NCBI RefSeq assembly: GCF_021390515.1
Contig: NZ_JAJUXI010000007.1
Coordinates: 186,001-250,000 of the forward strand
Source of the DNA: Dyadobacter sp. CY326
Lineage (GTDB): Bacteria > Bacteroidota > Bacteroidia > Cytophagales > Spirosomataceae
Reading direction: 5' to 3'
DNA: 64,000 nt
Part shown: one piece after another, positions 1-8,067 of the stretch
Position numbering within the stretch: position 1 is the first letter of the stretch
How the letters are laid out: each line of letters opens with the position of its first letter
Translations under genes and position numbers: made by a program
Notes under the pieces: model-generated
Databases searched by the model: none
The model's input: the letters and a program-made list of their open reading frames with translations, nothing else
What the model was told of the DNA's origin: nothing

Positions 1-1212
1 AACGCGCCTTTGCTGAAAGCTTATCAAAAGGACTTTTCTGCCCATCGCGAAGCTGCAAAAGCATTTGAAAACCTGCAACAGGAAGCAGTCAGATTGCGCA
101 AGGAATTTGACTATGACCAATTCATGTTTCAAGAACTGGACAATGCAAAACTTGAAGCAGGCGAGCAGGAAAAATTAGAGCAGGAATTGAATATTCTGGA
201 AAACGCGGTTGAGATCAGAGAAAAGCTTCAACTCGCTCATGTCCTGCTTGATAACCCTGAAACTTCGGTTCTCGAACTCCTTAAAAATACAGTGAACACG
301 CTGGGCCAGGCCGCGCGGCTTGTGCCTGTTTACGATTCCATTCGCGCACGCGTGCAAAGCGCATTAATTGAACTTCGAGATGTTGCAGACGAAATTGACC
401 AGGCGAACGGCAGCGTAGAAGTGGATCAGAGCAGAACCGAGATTGTTCAGGAGCGGCTCGATTTGATTTACACTTTACTCAAAAAACATCAGGTGACTGA
501 CGTTTCGCAGTTGCTCAGCATTGAAGAAGCGTTGCAGCGCAAATTAAGCATTGTTCTGAACTTGGATGAGGACTTGCTCAAAGCCGAAAAAGTTGCTGCG
601 CAGGCCAGGGAAAAATTGATCAAAAGCGCTAATGTGCTTTCCGAAAAGCGCAGGAAGGTCACCAAGGCAATTGAATCACTCATCTTGGAAAGACTTTCGG
701 AACTTGGGATACCGAATGCCAGCTTGTCTATTCAAATAACAGAAACTGCGCCAACATTTAACGGCATTGACTCGGTTGCTTTTTTGTTTAGTGGCAACAA
801 AGGAATCGTCCCGCAGGAGCTCAAACAGGTTGCTTCGGGTGGAGAATTTTCCAGGTTAATGATGGTGATTAAATACATTCTTGCCGATAAAAGGAAACTT
901 CCTACAATAATTTTTGATGAAATCGACACGGGTGTTTCGGGAGAAATTGCAAGGAAGATGGGCAAAATGATGTTAAACATGGCTCATAATCACCAGATCA
1001 TTGCGATCACGCACTTGCACCAGATCGCAAGCAGCGGAAATGCACACTATTTTGTTTATAAAGATCATTCTTCCGATAAGACAGTCAGCAAGGTTAAAAA
1101 ATTGTCTGTCGATGAGCGTGTGATGGAAATTGCGCAAATGATCGGCGGGCATAATCCATCTGAATCTGTGCTGCTAAACGCGCGCGAAATGATCCTCAAA
1201 GAACAGGCATAA
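1..1212 (+). CDS. recN: DNA repair protein RecN, C-terminal part (5' end outside window)
   Basis: RecN is an SMC-like ATPase that acts in recombinational repair of double-strand breaks. The reading frame is open from the first base, so the N-terminal Walker A part lies upstream of the window. Visible are the long coiled-coil arms (about residues 20-220) and the C-terminal ATPase lobe: the signature-like ASGGEFSRLM, the Walker B IIFDEIDTGVSG, and the H-loop ITHLHQIAS. About 403 codons are present, which would be roughly the C-terminal 70 percent of a normal RecN. The next gene starts 42 nt downstream. Confidence 0.96.
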   Translation, partial: NAPLLKAYQKDFSAHREAAKAFENLQQEAVRLRKEFDYDQFMFQELDNAKLEAGEQEKLEQELNILENAVEIREKLQLAHVLLDNPETSVLELLKNTVNTLGQAARLVPVYDSIRARVQSALIELRDVADEIDQANGSVEVDQSRTEIVQERLDLIYTLLKKHQVTDVSQLLSIEEALQRKLSIVLNLDEDLLKAEKVAAQAREKLIKSANVLSEKRRKVTKAIESLILERLSELGIPNASLSIQITETAPTFNGIDSVAFLFSGNKGIVPQELKQVASGGEFSRLMMVIKYILADKRKLPTIIFDEIDTGVSGEIARKMGKMMLNMAHNHQIIAITHLHQIASSGNAHYFVYKDHSSDKTVSKVKKLSVDERVMEIAQMIGGHNPSESVLLNAREMILKEQA

Positions 1213-1254
1213 TAAATAAGCATTCAAGATTACCATATATCAAACTCCTCAATC

Positions 1255-1692
1255 ATGAAATACTCAATATCAGCTTTCCTGCTTCTCTTTATCCTGGCAA
1301 GCTGCGGAAAGGAAGCAAAAAAAGACAAGGTTGCCGAATTGGAAGCAGAAGTGATGACAATCCACGATGAAGTGATGCCGCAAATGGACGCAATCATGAC
1401 ATTGAAATCGCAGTTATCCAAGAAAATCCAAAGCATGGACAGCTTGCAGAATGAAGGAATCAGCAGCAACACCATCGCGGAAGAACGCATTAAAGCCGTT
1501 GACTTGAATCAAAAGCTTAATGAGTCGGATAAACTGATGATGAGCTGGATGCATGGTTATCGCGGCGATTCTGCTAAAAAATTAGCGCCTGAGAACGCGG
1601 TGGCTTATTTTGAAAGCGAGAAAGAGAAAATCCTTCAAGTAAAACAAGTTACAATCAAATCGATCCAGGAAGCGAAAACATTCCTGGAATAG
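1255..1692 (+). CDS. putative lipoprotein with coiled coil, function unknown
   Basis: This 145-residue protein starts with a lipoprotein signal peptide ending in the lipobox LASC (Cys17), so it is probably anchored in a membrane facing the periplasm. The remainder is highly charged and helical, with E/K-rich segments typical of a coiled coil (about residues 20-75). It ends 5 nt before the SCO-family gene and is probably in one operon with SCO and a cytochrome c. A role alongside copper or heme proteins is suggested only by position. I do not recognise a named family. Confidence 0.8.
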   Translation: MKYSISAFLLLFILASCGKEAKKDKVAELEAEVMTIHDEVMPQMDAIMTLKSQLSKKIQSMDSLQNEGISSNTIAEERIKAVDLNQKLNESDKLMMSWMHGYRGDSAKKLAPENAVAYFESEKEKILQVKQVTIKSIQEAKTFLE

Positions 1693-1697
1693 CATTT

Positions 1698-2357
1698 ATG
1701 AAAATCAGCAAGACAGCAATGCGCATAAACATATTTTTTCTAATGCTTCTCGCTGCTGCGACCATTGGCTGCAAAGAGGAAAGAAAACTGCCAATTCTGG
1801 GTGAACGTGACTGGGTGAAAAAATCCGTTGACGGAAAAGAAGTGGTTGACACAATTTACAATGCCATCCCCGCATTTTCATTTGTAAATCAGGAAGGAGA
1901 CACTGTTTCCGAGAAAATTGTCGAAGGGAAAATTTACGTCGCCGACTTTTTCTTCACCACTTGCCCGACCATTTGCCCCATTATGAAGCGGCAAATGATT
2001 AAGGTTTACAATGAATACAAAGGCTATCCGGACGTGATGATCCTCTCCCACTCTATTGATCCTGAACACGATACACCTCAGGTTTTGAAGAAATTTGCAA
2101 GTGATCTGGGAGTCGAAGGCAACCAATGGCAGTTTTTGACTGGCCAAAAAGATGAGATTTACGAGATAGGCCAGAAAAATTACTTGTCAACTGCGAAAGA
2201 AGACAAAACAGCAGATGGCGGATTCATCCACAGCGGTGCGTTTATTTTGGTTGATAAAGAAAAGCACGTAAGAGGAATGTATGACGGCACGACGGAGGAA
2301 GGGACCAAGAAATTAATTGACGATATGAAGCTGTTACTGGAAGAATATAAAAAGTAA
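1698..2357 (+). CDS. SCO1/SenC family copper chaperone lipoprotein
   Basis: SCO proteins have a thioredoxin fold and deliver copper to, or reduce cysteines of, the CuA site of cytochrome c oxidase. The 219-residue protein has a signal peptide with a Cys after AATIG (position 25), so it is likely a lipoprotein. The copper-binding CxxxC is in TTCPTICP and the conserved histidine is in GGFIHSGAF; both ligand groups are intact. It sits between a lipoprotein gene and a small cytochrome c gene, 15 nt upstream of the latter. This context fits respiratory chain assembly in the periplasm. Confidence 0.93.
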   Translation: MKISKTAMRINIFFLMLLAAATIGCKEERKLPILGERDWVKKSVDGKEVVDTIYNAIPAFSFVNQEGDTVSEKIVEGKIYVADFFFTTCPTICPIMKRQMIKVYNEYKGYPDVMILSHSIDPEHDTPQVLKKFASDLGVEGNQWQFLTGQKDEIYEIGQKNYLSTAKEDKTADGGFIHSGAFILVDKEKHVRGMYDGTTEEGTKKLIDDMKLLLEEYKK

Positions 2358-2372
2358 GATCCGACAGCATTC

Positions 2373-2786
2373 ATGACAAAATCAGCGATTGCCCTTTTGT
2401 TTTTATTGAGCATGTTCTCTTGCAAAAGCGCATCAGAGCTCAAAAGCGAGCAATATTTTGTTGAAGGATATCAACTTTACACAACAAATTGCGCCAATTG
2501 CCATCAGGCAGACGGCAAAGGAATGTCTAACCTCTATCCTCCCCTGGCCGGCTCGGCGATCCTGAATGATAAGCTGGCTGTGGCTTGCATTATCAAGAAT
2601 GGAATGAAAGGAACGATCCTTGTAAATGGCAAGGAATTCAATCGGCCAATGCCGGCTAATCCCAAGCTTACGGAGATCGAGATCGCTGAACTCGTGAGTT
2701 TTGTCAGTATGAAGTTTGGGAAAGACAGCTTATATACGCCAATCGAAACGGTGCAAAAGGCGCTTGCGAGCTGTAAGGCTTACTGA
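2373..2786 (+). CDS. small c-type cytochrome, lipoprotein
   Basis: This 137-residue protein has a short signal peptide ending MFSC (lipobox), then one class I cytochrome c domain. The heme attachment motif is CANCH (about residue 40), followed by YPPLAGS, and the sixth ligand Met is likely in RPMP (about residue 91). One heme is expected. It is the last gene of the lipoprotein-SCO-cytochrome operon and overlaps the convergent lptC gene by 7 nt at its stop codon. It probably acts as a periplasmic or membrane-tethered electron carrier; the partner is not known. Confidence 0.9.
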   Translation: MTKSAIALLFLLSMFSCKSASELKSEQYFVEGYQLYTTNCANCHQADGKGMSNLYPPLAGSAILNDKLAVACIIKNGMKGTILVNGKEFNRPMPANPKLTEIEIAELVSFVSMKFGKDSLYTPIETVQKALASCKAY

Positions 2787-3361
2787 GGTCCGGAAAACTT
2801 GTAAATGCCGGTCGCTTTCCTGAATTTAATGCGCGTAAAGTCTTGCTCCGCATCCATCCCGATGGCATTCGTAATTTCAGAAGTCCGTTTATTGATGACT
2901 GAAAGTGGTTTGTCGGTAAACACTTTCCTGGTGCGCGGGCTCCAACTCAATTCCGTCGTTTTGAGCAATTCTTCTGTTTCAGATTTAACCACGCGCACAT
3001 TCCCTTTCACGATATACACATCAGAAGCTTTATCATATCGTCCCGAATCCGAGCGGAGCCGGGTTACGATGACGCCAGTTGTGTCGTAAAAATTAATGTT
3101 AATCGTGTCTGGGAAAACCTCGGTTTCATTCTGGAAGCGCAATCGTTTGGGCGTTTTCATCACCACTTTGAGCTTGCCAAGTTCGCTGTATTTTACCTCT
3201 ACATTATTGACCATTTCCAAAGGACCCGTGTATAACGCGCCTTCTTTCTTCTGCTTCTCTTCACAAGCTGAAAAGAGCAAAACGATTGGCATTATAAGAT
3301 AAAAAGGAGATAAAAAATTATCTCCTTTTAGTATTTGCTTAAAAATCAATGCAATGCGCAT
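2780..3361 (-). CDS. lptC: LPS export periplasmic protein LptC
   Basis: LptC-family proteins receive lipopolysaccharide from the LptBFG transporter and pass it to LptA. The product has an N-terminal membrane or lipoprotein segment ending LLFSAC, followed by a beta-rich jellyroll domain with repeated short strands (for example VYIVKGNVRVV). I chose the ATG at 3361, which gives 193 residues and a basic start (MRIALIFK); an in-frame ATG at 3391 would overlap the upstream gene by 23 nt, and one at 3292 leaves a very short signal peptide. A perfect 12-bp hairpin lies inside the first codons, so the start is uncertain. It follows an outer-membrane protein gene with 7 nt spacing. Confidence 0.82.
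   Translation of the reverse strand: MRIALIFKQILKGDNFLSPFYLIMPIVLLFSACEEKQKKEGALYTGPLEMVNNVEVKYSELGKLKVVMKTPKRLRFQNETEVFPDTININFYDTTGVIVTRLRSDSGRYDKASDVYIVKGNVRVVKSETEELLKTTELSWSPRTRKVFTDKPLSVINKRTSEITNAIGMDAEQDFTRIKFRKATGIYKFSGPQ
3302..3329 (-). terminator. 12-bp perfect hairpin in the lptC 5' end
   Basis: The arms at 3302-3313 and 3318-3329 are exact inverted complements (AAAAGGAGATAA) around a 4-nt loop. On the minus strand it lies between the end of the outer-membrane protein gene (3369) and the codons for the LptC lipobox. It could be an attenuator between the two genes, or only an RNA structure in the coding sequence. If it is a terminator, the lptC start at 3292 becomes more likely. 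Confidence 0.4.
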
Positions 3362-3368
3362 ATCCTTT

Positions 3369-4691
3369 TTAGTCGATTTTCTGTTTAACAAACCACCTTT
3401 CCAGCAGCGTTACTCCCAGCACAACCCGTCCGTAACGTTCTCTGATCATGCCGTTGCCGGTGTTCCCTCTTTGGCCACCAACGAGCGCAACCGACAGAAA
3501 GTTCTGATAACCACGCCCCATCGGAAAAGTGAAGCCTAAACTAACATTGGTGTCATTTACATCATTGTTTCCAATAGAATAAGGCGTTTTGCCATAACTG
3601 AAACCAACGCGATATCTTACCAGGTCGAAGTAATTGAGCGAAGTAAAACGAGGCAGATATTCAGCTCCAATATTGATTCGGCCTACATCTTTCAAGCCAT
3701 CGTTTGAGTTGGTGAAGCTTCTGTATTGTGACCATTGCTGGTAATTGAAGTCCGCTGAAAGGATTAATTTGAACGGCCATTCCAAACTCGCCCCGACCTG
3801 AAACTGATTTGGCGTTTTGATTCTGCCGCCCAAAACATTATCCAATGTATCCGGGTTAATAATGGGGAGCGCATCCCGTGAAACTTCAAAAGTTGTGGTC
3901 CGATCCGCATTGATGGAGGTTCCGAAACTGTAAGCCGCGCCCAGATTCAGATTCAGCTTATTCTCTTTTTTAATTGGAACCCGTAATGCAGCGCCGGCGC
4001 GAAATGCGATATCCGAATAAGTTGTCCGCTCGTTGAGGCTGACCATTACTTCTTCGGTAAGATCTAAATTAGGGTCCCTGGCTCTAATGTAATCGATCAA
4101 CGCAACCTCTGTCGTTTTACGCACATTTCCAAAGAAATATGAGCTTTCCAGACCAAGGCTTAAATATTTTGTAACCTGATAGGAAGTTGTGATCGACGCT
4201 TTATTAATCCCGCCTTTTCCTGTTGTGTTATAGACCCCGACAAAAGGAGTTCCCTGAACATCACGGATGGACTGGTTGGTATAATCAACGAAAGTGTAAG
4301 GTTTGAGGCTCATTCCCACCACCCAGCGTGGGCTAACGGGGAAGGCAAGTGACACATACGCAAGATTTCCGCCAGCATTCGTCTGCTTTTTCGAGCCGGA
4401 AACTACATCTTTATATTGCCCGATCACGCCGATATCCAGGGTCGTAAACCTGTTACGCACCCATAAAGCCGGGTTGAGATTGTTGATTTGAAAGCCGGAG
4501 CTCGTGCTTACGCCGGATTGTCCCATTCCTGTGTTATCAGAATAAGCATCTCCATAAAACTCACCCATACCCAACGATGAGTAAGGAGAATTGCCCAAGC
4601 CTTGTGCTTTCAGCGCCGTATTAAGGTATGTACAATTCCAAATAAGTGCAATTGCAAATGTGAGTATTCTGAATCTACTGTAACGAGACAT
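3369..4691 (-). CDS. outer-membrane beta-barrel protein of unknown function
   Basis: This 440-residue protein has an N-terminal signal peptide (cleavage likely after TALKAQG) and then alternating aromatic and polar strands typical of a large beta barrel. The early segment with repeated GMG and the NNLNPAL motif resembles OMPP1/FadL-like or PorV-like proteins of Bacteroidota. It lies between coaX, which it overlaps by 17 nt at its start, and lptC 7 nt downstream, so the three are probably cotranscribed. The link with lptC suggests an envelope role; the substrate is not known. Confidence 0.8.
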   Translation of the reverse strand: MSRYSRFRILTFAIALIWNCTYLNTALKAQGLGNSPYSSLGMGEFYGDAYSDNTGMGQSGVSTSSGFQINNLNPALWVRNRFTTLDIGVIGQYKDVVSGSKKQTNAGGNLAYVSLAFPVSPRWVVGMSLKPYTFVDYTNQSIRDVQGTPFVGVYNTTGKGGINKASITTSYQVTKYLSLGLESSYFFGNVRKTTEVALIDYIRARDPNLDLTEEVMVSLNERTTYSDIAFRAGAALRVPIKKENKLNLNLGAAYSFGTSINADRTTTFEVSRDALPIINPDTLDNVLGGRIKTPNQFQVGASLEWPFKLILSADFNYQQWSQYRSFTNSNDGLKDVGRINIGAEYLPRFTSLNYFDLVRYRVGFSYGKTPYSIGNNDVNDTNVSLGFTFPMGRGYQNFLSVALVGGQRGNTGNGMIRERYGRVVLGVTLLERWFVKQKID

Positions 4692-5397
4692 TATATGTTA
4701 AAATTCTGTTCAATCCTATTAAAACCAATTCTGGCACCGCAAAGATGGGTGGTTTCAGGCTACTTTCAAAAAAAGCGGCGTCTCCTCCACATAATAGTAC
4801 GCGCAAATCCGGCGATTTGTGTCGATACATTTCAATAATTCCCTGCATTTCTGCGAGAACCCCGTTCATAACGCCACTTTGCATAGCAGCACGCGTGCTT
4901 TTTCCGATTAATGGTGGATCTGATTCGGGTTCAACCAGCGGAAGCCGTTTAGTGAACGAATGCATCGCATTGAATCGCATCTTGACGCCCGGAGAAATAA
5001 GCCCGCCCTGAAATGTGGCGTCTTTATCGACAAGGTCATATGTTATGCAGGTTCCCATATCAATTACAACCAGGTCTTCATTTGGATAGAGGAAATTGGC
5101 ACCCACTGAAGCTGCAACCCGATCAGCACCAAGCGTTTGCGGCGTTTCGTAATCCTTTTTGATGGGCAATGGTGTTTCCGGAGACAAATTGAATATTTTG
5201 CATTGCACCCCCAAGGCTTCCTCAAAAGCTGCAACGGAATAACTGACGGATGAAAAAAAGATGTTTTCGGGAAGATCTGCGCGGACAGCTTGAAGCAATT
5301 CGTCAAATGTAAGGCGCGTCGTATAGCGTATCAGTTGCGCTCCTTCAAACCATCCAATCTTAGAATATGTATTTCCTGAATCAATTACAACGTTCAT
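4675..5397 (-). CDS. coaX: type III pantothenate kinase
   Basis: CoaX phosphorylates pantothenate in the first step of coenzyme A synthesis and needs a monovalent cation. The 240-residue protein begins with the ASKHA phosphate loop VIDSGNTYSKIG. It has the catalytic region containing the TLGADRVAASVGA segment and the motif VIDMGTCITYDLV, then GGLISPGVKMR and a late LLCGGDAAFF. Length and motifs fit the family. It is the first gene of a minus-strand unit with the outer-membrane protein and lptC. The first ATG gives a normal N-terminus. Confidence 0.96.
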   Translation of the reverse strand: MNVVIDSGNTYSKIGWFEGAQLIRYTTRLTFDELLQAVRADLPENIFFSSVSYSVAAFEEALGVQCKIFNLSPETPLPIKKDYETPQTLGADRVAASVGANFLYPNEDLVVIDMGTCITYDLVDKDATFQGGLISPGVKMRFNAMHSFTKRLPLVEPESDPPLIGKSTRAAMQSGVMNGVLAEMQGIIEMYRHKSPDLRVLLCGGDAAFFESSLKPPIFAVPELVLIGLNRILTYNVSLQ

Positions 5398-5882
5398 AAT
5401 TTTGCAAAACTCCTACATTTGATTCATAAAAACTAGCACTTTTAAAGGGCGAATGGTGTTACAAATGAAGAGAAGAGTTTCACAATATCCTTATTCTCTG
5501 GCGAATATGAAGTTTTGGCACATTTAAGCCATTATTTCGCTTGCATTATTTTGAAATGCGAAAGTCATTGTTTACCTTCGTCGCTATAAGTCCAGTATCG
5601 ACTTCTAAATCCAAATTCCATCTCGCGGTAACTTTCAACGTTATCGAGGTTTACAAATCTTGCAGATTTATTGTCTTTACTTCTTTTACCTAATTGCAAA
5701 GTTTCAGCGTAAATCCAACGAAGTTTTTCAGTTTGTAAAGTCGCACCCGGACTTGTACATCGTTTTTCCAATTTTAATGACCATCACGTCACTTCGAGAT
5801 ATGCTTCTCGGTTTTAGTCCAAAAAAAATTCACAACATTAATATCCATTCGGTAAAGTGTTACTTTACTTTCCCTTGTCTGT
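5398..5882. other. divergent intergenic region between coaX and rho; probable long rho leader
   Basis: These 485 nt are AT-rich and hold no convincing gene; the short minus-strand frame at 5565-5771 has no start context or recognisable sequence. The region must carry the coaX promoter and the rho promoter. A long untranslated leader before rho would fit the autoregulation known for rho genes in other bacteria, but no promoter with a full consensus could be fixed here. Confidence 0.5.
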
Positions 5883-7700
5883 ATGCCTACAATTGATGAA
5901 TTGAACATTAAGCTGTTATCTGAGCTTAAAGAAATAGCTGGCAACCTTGGTGTTGCAGATTATGCTAAACTCCCCAAGAAAGAACTAATAAACAGGATCT
6001 TGACAAAACAGGATTCTGCGGCGGCAACCGAAGCACCAGCGGCTCCGGCTCCCGTTATAAATACGCCCGAACCCGTCTCTGCAGAAACCAACGGTGCTGA
6101 TCAGGATTTGGATGGTCAAAAGAAAAAAAGAGCACGCAGACCTTCGGAAACCGCTGCTGCGGATACAATGAAGCCTGTAAATAATAGATCAGCAAGACCT
6201 AAGAAAGACAATGCTTCGCAGACTCCTTCTCCTGCTCCGTTATTTGACACATCATTCAGAAATCGCCCTGAGGCGACTAATGACAAGCCAAAAAATTTCG
6301 ATATCCGTGAAGAATCTGATTCTGACAGCGATACATTGAATGATTTGGGCAAAGAAGAAGCAGTTGCACTTCCGGAAAACAATGCGCCTGCAAATGAGGC
6401 AGTTGCTGAGGAAAAAACAGAGGCTACAACAGAAGAAACTACAACCGGCACAAAAGAAGAAAAGCCTTTTCGCCAGCCTAACGAAGCAAACGATCGCCAG
6501 CCACAGCAAGCGCAACAGCCTGCCCACCGCGACGATCCTTCATCGAAAATCAAGCGCAATTACAACAATTATGTAAGAGAATTCGATGGCTTGATCGTCA
6601 ATGAAGGCGTGCTTGAAATCATGCAGGATGGCGGATATGGATTCCTTCGCTCAGCTGATTATAATTATTTGGCTAGTCCGGATGATATATATGTGTCTCC
6701 TTCGCAAATCAAACTCTTCGGTCTGAAAACCGGTGATACGGTTAGAGGACAAATTCGCCCTCCGAAAGAAGGTGAAAAATATTTTGCATTGCTTCGTGTT
6801 GAAACAGTTAATGGAAAAACCACAGAGGAAATCAGGGACCGTATTCCTTTTGAATATCTGACACCATTGTTTCCTGACGAATGTCTGAAACTTAGCTCAC
6901 GTCCAGATCAATATTCAACCCGGATTCTCGATTTGTTCGCTCCTATTGGAAAAGGACAACGTGGAATGATCGTTGCGCAGCCAAAAACGGGTAAAACTGT
7001 TTTGCTAAAAGAAATTGCCAATGCTATCACGCGCAATCACCCGGAAGTTTTCCTTTTGATACTGCTGATCGACGAACGTCCTGAGGAGGTTACTGACATG
7101 CAGCGCAGCGTTAGAGCGGAAGTGATTGCTTCTACATTTGATGAGCAGGCGGATCGTCACGTGAAAGTTGCCAGCATTGTTTTGGAAAAAGCCAAAAGAA
7201 TGGTTGAATGCGGTCACGATGTGGTTATCCTGCTGGATTCTATTACGCGTCTGGCGCGTGCTTATAACACGGTCGTTCCTTCATCTGGTAAAATCCTTTC
7301 CGGTGGTGTGGATGCCAATGCATTGCATAAACCAAAAAGATTCTTCGGAGCTGCAAGAAATGTGGAACACGGTGGATCGCTTACAATTATCGCCACTGCG
7401 TTGATTGATACGGGTTCAAAAATGGACGAAGTTATCTTTGAGGAATTCAAAGGAACGGGTAACATGGAATTGCAGCTTGACCGGAAACTATCCAATAAAA
7501 GGGTGTTCCCTGCAATTGATGTGATGGCTTCGGGAACGCGTCGTGAAGACTTGCTGCTTGATAAAGAGACTTTGAAAAAAGTGTGGATTCTTAGAAAACA
7601 CATGTCTGACATGAATGCTATGGAATCAATGGATTTCTTGCTGGAACACATGAAGGGCACTCGCAGCAATGAAGAATTCCTGATCTCAATGAACCGATAA
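5883..7700 (+). CDS. rho: transcription termination factor Rho with long disordered insertion
   Basis: Rho is the hexameric RNA helicase that ends transcription. The 605-residue protein has a Rho_N three-helix domain (about 1-42), then a low-complexity stretch rich in A, P, E, T and N (about 45-222), the OSB RNA-binding fold starting at [14 protein letters not shown], and the ATPase core. Walker A is QPKTGKT, Walker B is [10 protein letters not shown], and the Q/R-loop region is [14 protein letters not shown]. The E. coli protein is about 420 residues; the excess is the insertion. Insertions of this kind are known in Bacteroidota Rho and have been linked to condensate formation in Bacteroides. 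A small HhH gene follows 12 nt later. Confidence 0.98.
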   Translation: MPTIDELNIKLLSELKEIAGNLGVADYAKLPKKELINRILTKQDSAAATEAPAAPAPVINTPEPVSAETNGADQDLDGQKKKRARRPSETAAADTMKPVNNRSARPKKDNASQTPSPAPLFDTSFRNRPEATNDKPKNFDIREESDSDSDTLNDLGKEEAVALPENNAPANEAVAEEKTEATTEETTTGTKEEKPFRQPNEANDRQPQQAQQPAHRDDPSSKIKRNYNNYVREFDGLIVNEGVLEIMQDGGYGFLRSADYNYLASPDDIYVSPSQIKLFGLKTGDTVRGQIRPPKEGEKYFALLRVETVNGKTTEEIRDRIPFEYLTPLFPDECLKLSSRPDQYSTRILDLFAPIGKGQRGMIVAQPKTGKTVLLKEIANAITRNHPEVFLLILLIDERPEEVTDMQRSVRAEVIASTFDEQADRHVKVASIVLEKAKRMVECGHDVVILLDSITRLARAYNTVVPSSGKILSGGVDANALHKPKRFFGAARNVEHGGSLTIIATALIDTGSKMDEVIFEEFKGTGNMELQLDRKLSNKRVFPAIDVMASGTRREDLLLDKETLKKVWILRKHMSDMNAMESMDFLLEHMKGTRSNEEFLISMNR

Positions 7701-7712
7701 GCATTGAGTTAA

Positions 7713-7970
7713 ATGGAAGACGATTTGAAGATTATCGAAGGGATCGGGCCGAAAATTGAGGAGTTGCTTAACCGCGAAGGCATTCGCACACTTGAACAGC
7801 TCAGCGAAACTTCCGCCATCCGGATCTCGGCCATTTTAAAAAATGCCGGGCCGCGGTTTCAGATCCAGAATCCCGTTTCCTGGCCAAAGCAAGCTTTACT
7901 GGCCAGAGAGCAAAAATGGGACGAACTCGAACAACTCAGAAAACGGATCATGTCAGGTAAAGAATCCTGA
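7713..7970 (+). CDS. small helix-hairpin-helix protein downstream of rho
   Basis: The 85-residue protein starts with a clear helix-hairpin-helix element (LKIIEGIGPKIEELLNREGI), followed by LEQLSETSAIRISAILKNAG, as in DUF4332-like or nucleic-acid-binding HhH proteins. The C-terminal half holds W-rich and charged helices. It starts 12 nt after the rho stop and is followed by a strong terminator, so it is probably cotranscribed with rho. DNA or RNA contact is likely from the fold, but its job is not known. Confidence 0.8.
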   Translation: MEDDLKIIEGIGPKIEELLNREGIRTLEQLSETSAIRISAILKNAGPRFQIQNPVSWPKQALLAREQKWDELEQLRKRIMSGKES

Positions 7971-7987
7971 TTAGACATATAAAGGAA

Positions 7988-8014
7988 AGCCCGCTAACCG
8001 AAAATTAGCGGGCT
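7988..8014 (+). terminator. rho-operon terminator
   Basis: Perfect 10-bp stem with arms at 7988-7997 (AGCCCGCTAA) and 8005-8014, a 7-nt loop, and a T-rich tail (TATTTA). It lies 18 nt after the small HhH gene and is the likely end of the rho transcript. Confidence 0.85.
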
Positions 8015-8026
8015 TATTTATGCAAT

Positions 8027-8057
8027 AACTTTCCAAGTCTTGAAGATTTGGAAAGTT
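8027..8057. repeat. 10-bp inverted repeat between convergent genes
   Basis: The arms AACTTTCCAA (8027-8036) and TTGGAAAGTT (8048-8057) are perfect complements, and the loop holds a smaller TCTT/AAGA complement. It lies just past the htpG stop, next to the rho-operon terminator, and could serve as the htpG terminator although the tail on that side is not T-rich. It may be a dispersed palindrome of the genome. Confidence 0.6.
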
Positions 8058-8067
8058 TAAGAACAGC

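Noticed and set aside
5565..5771. Minus-strand frame of 68 codons between coaX and rho
   Set aside because: Composition is irregular, it has no signal, domain or promoter, and it lies in the likely rho leader.
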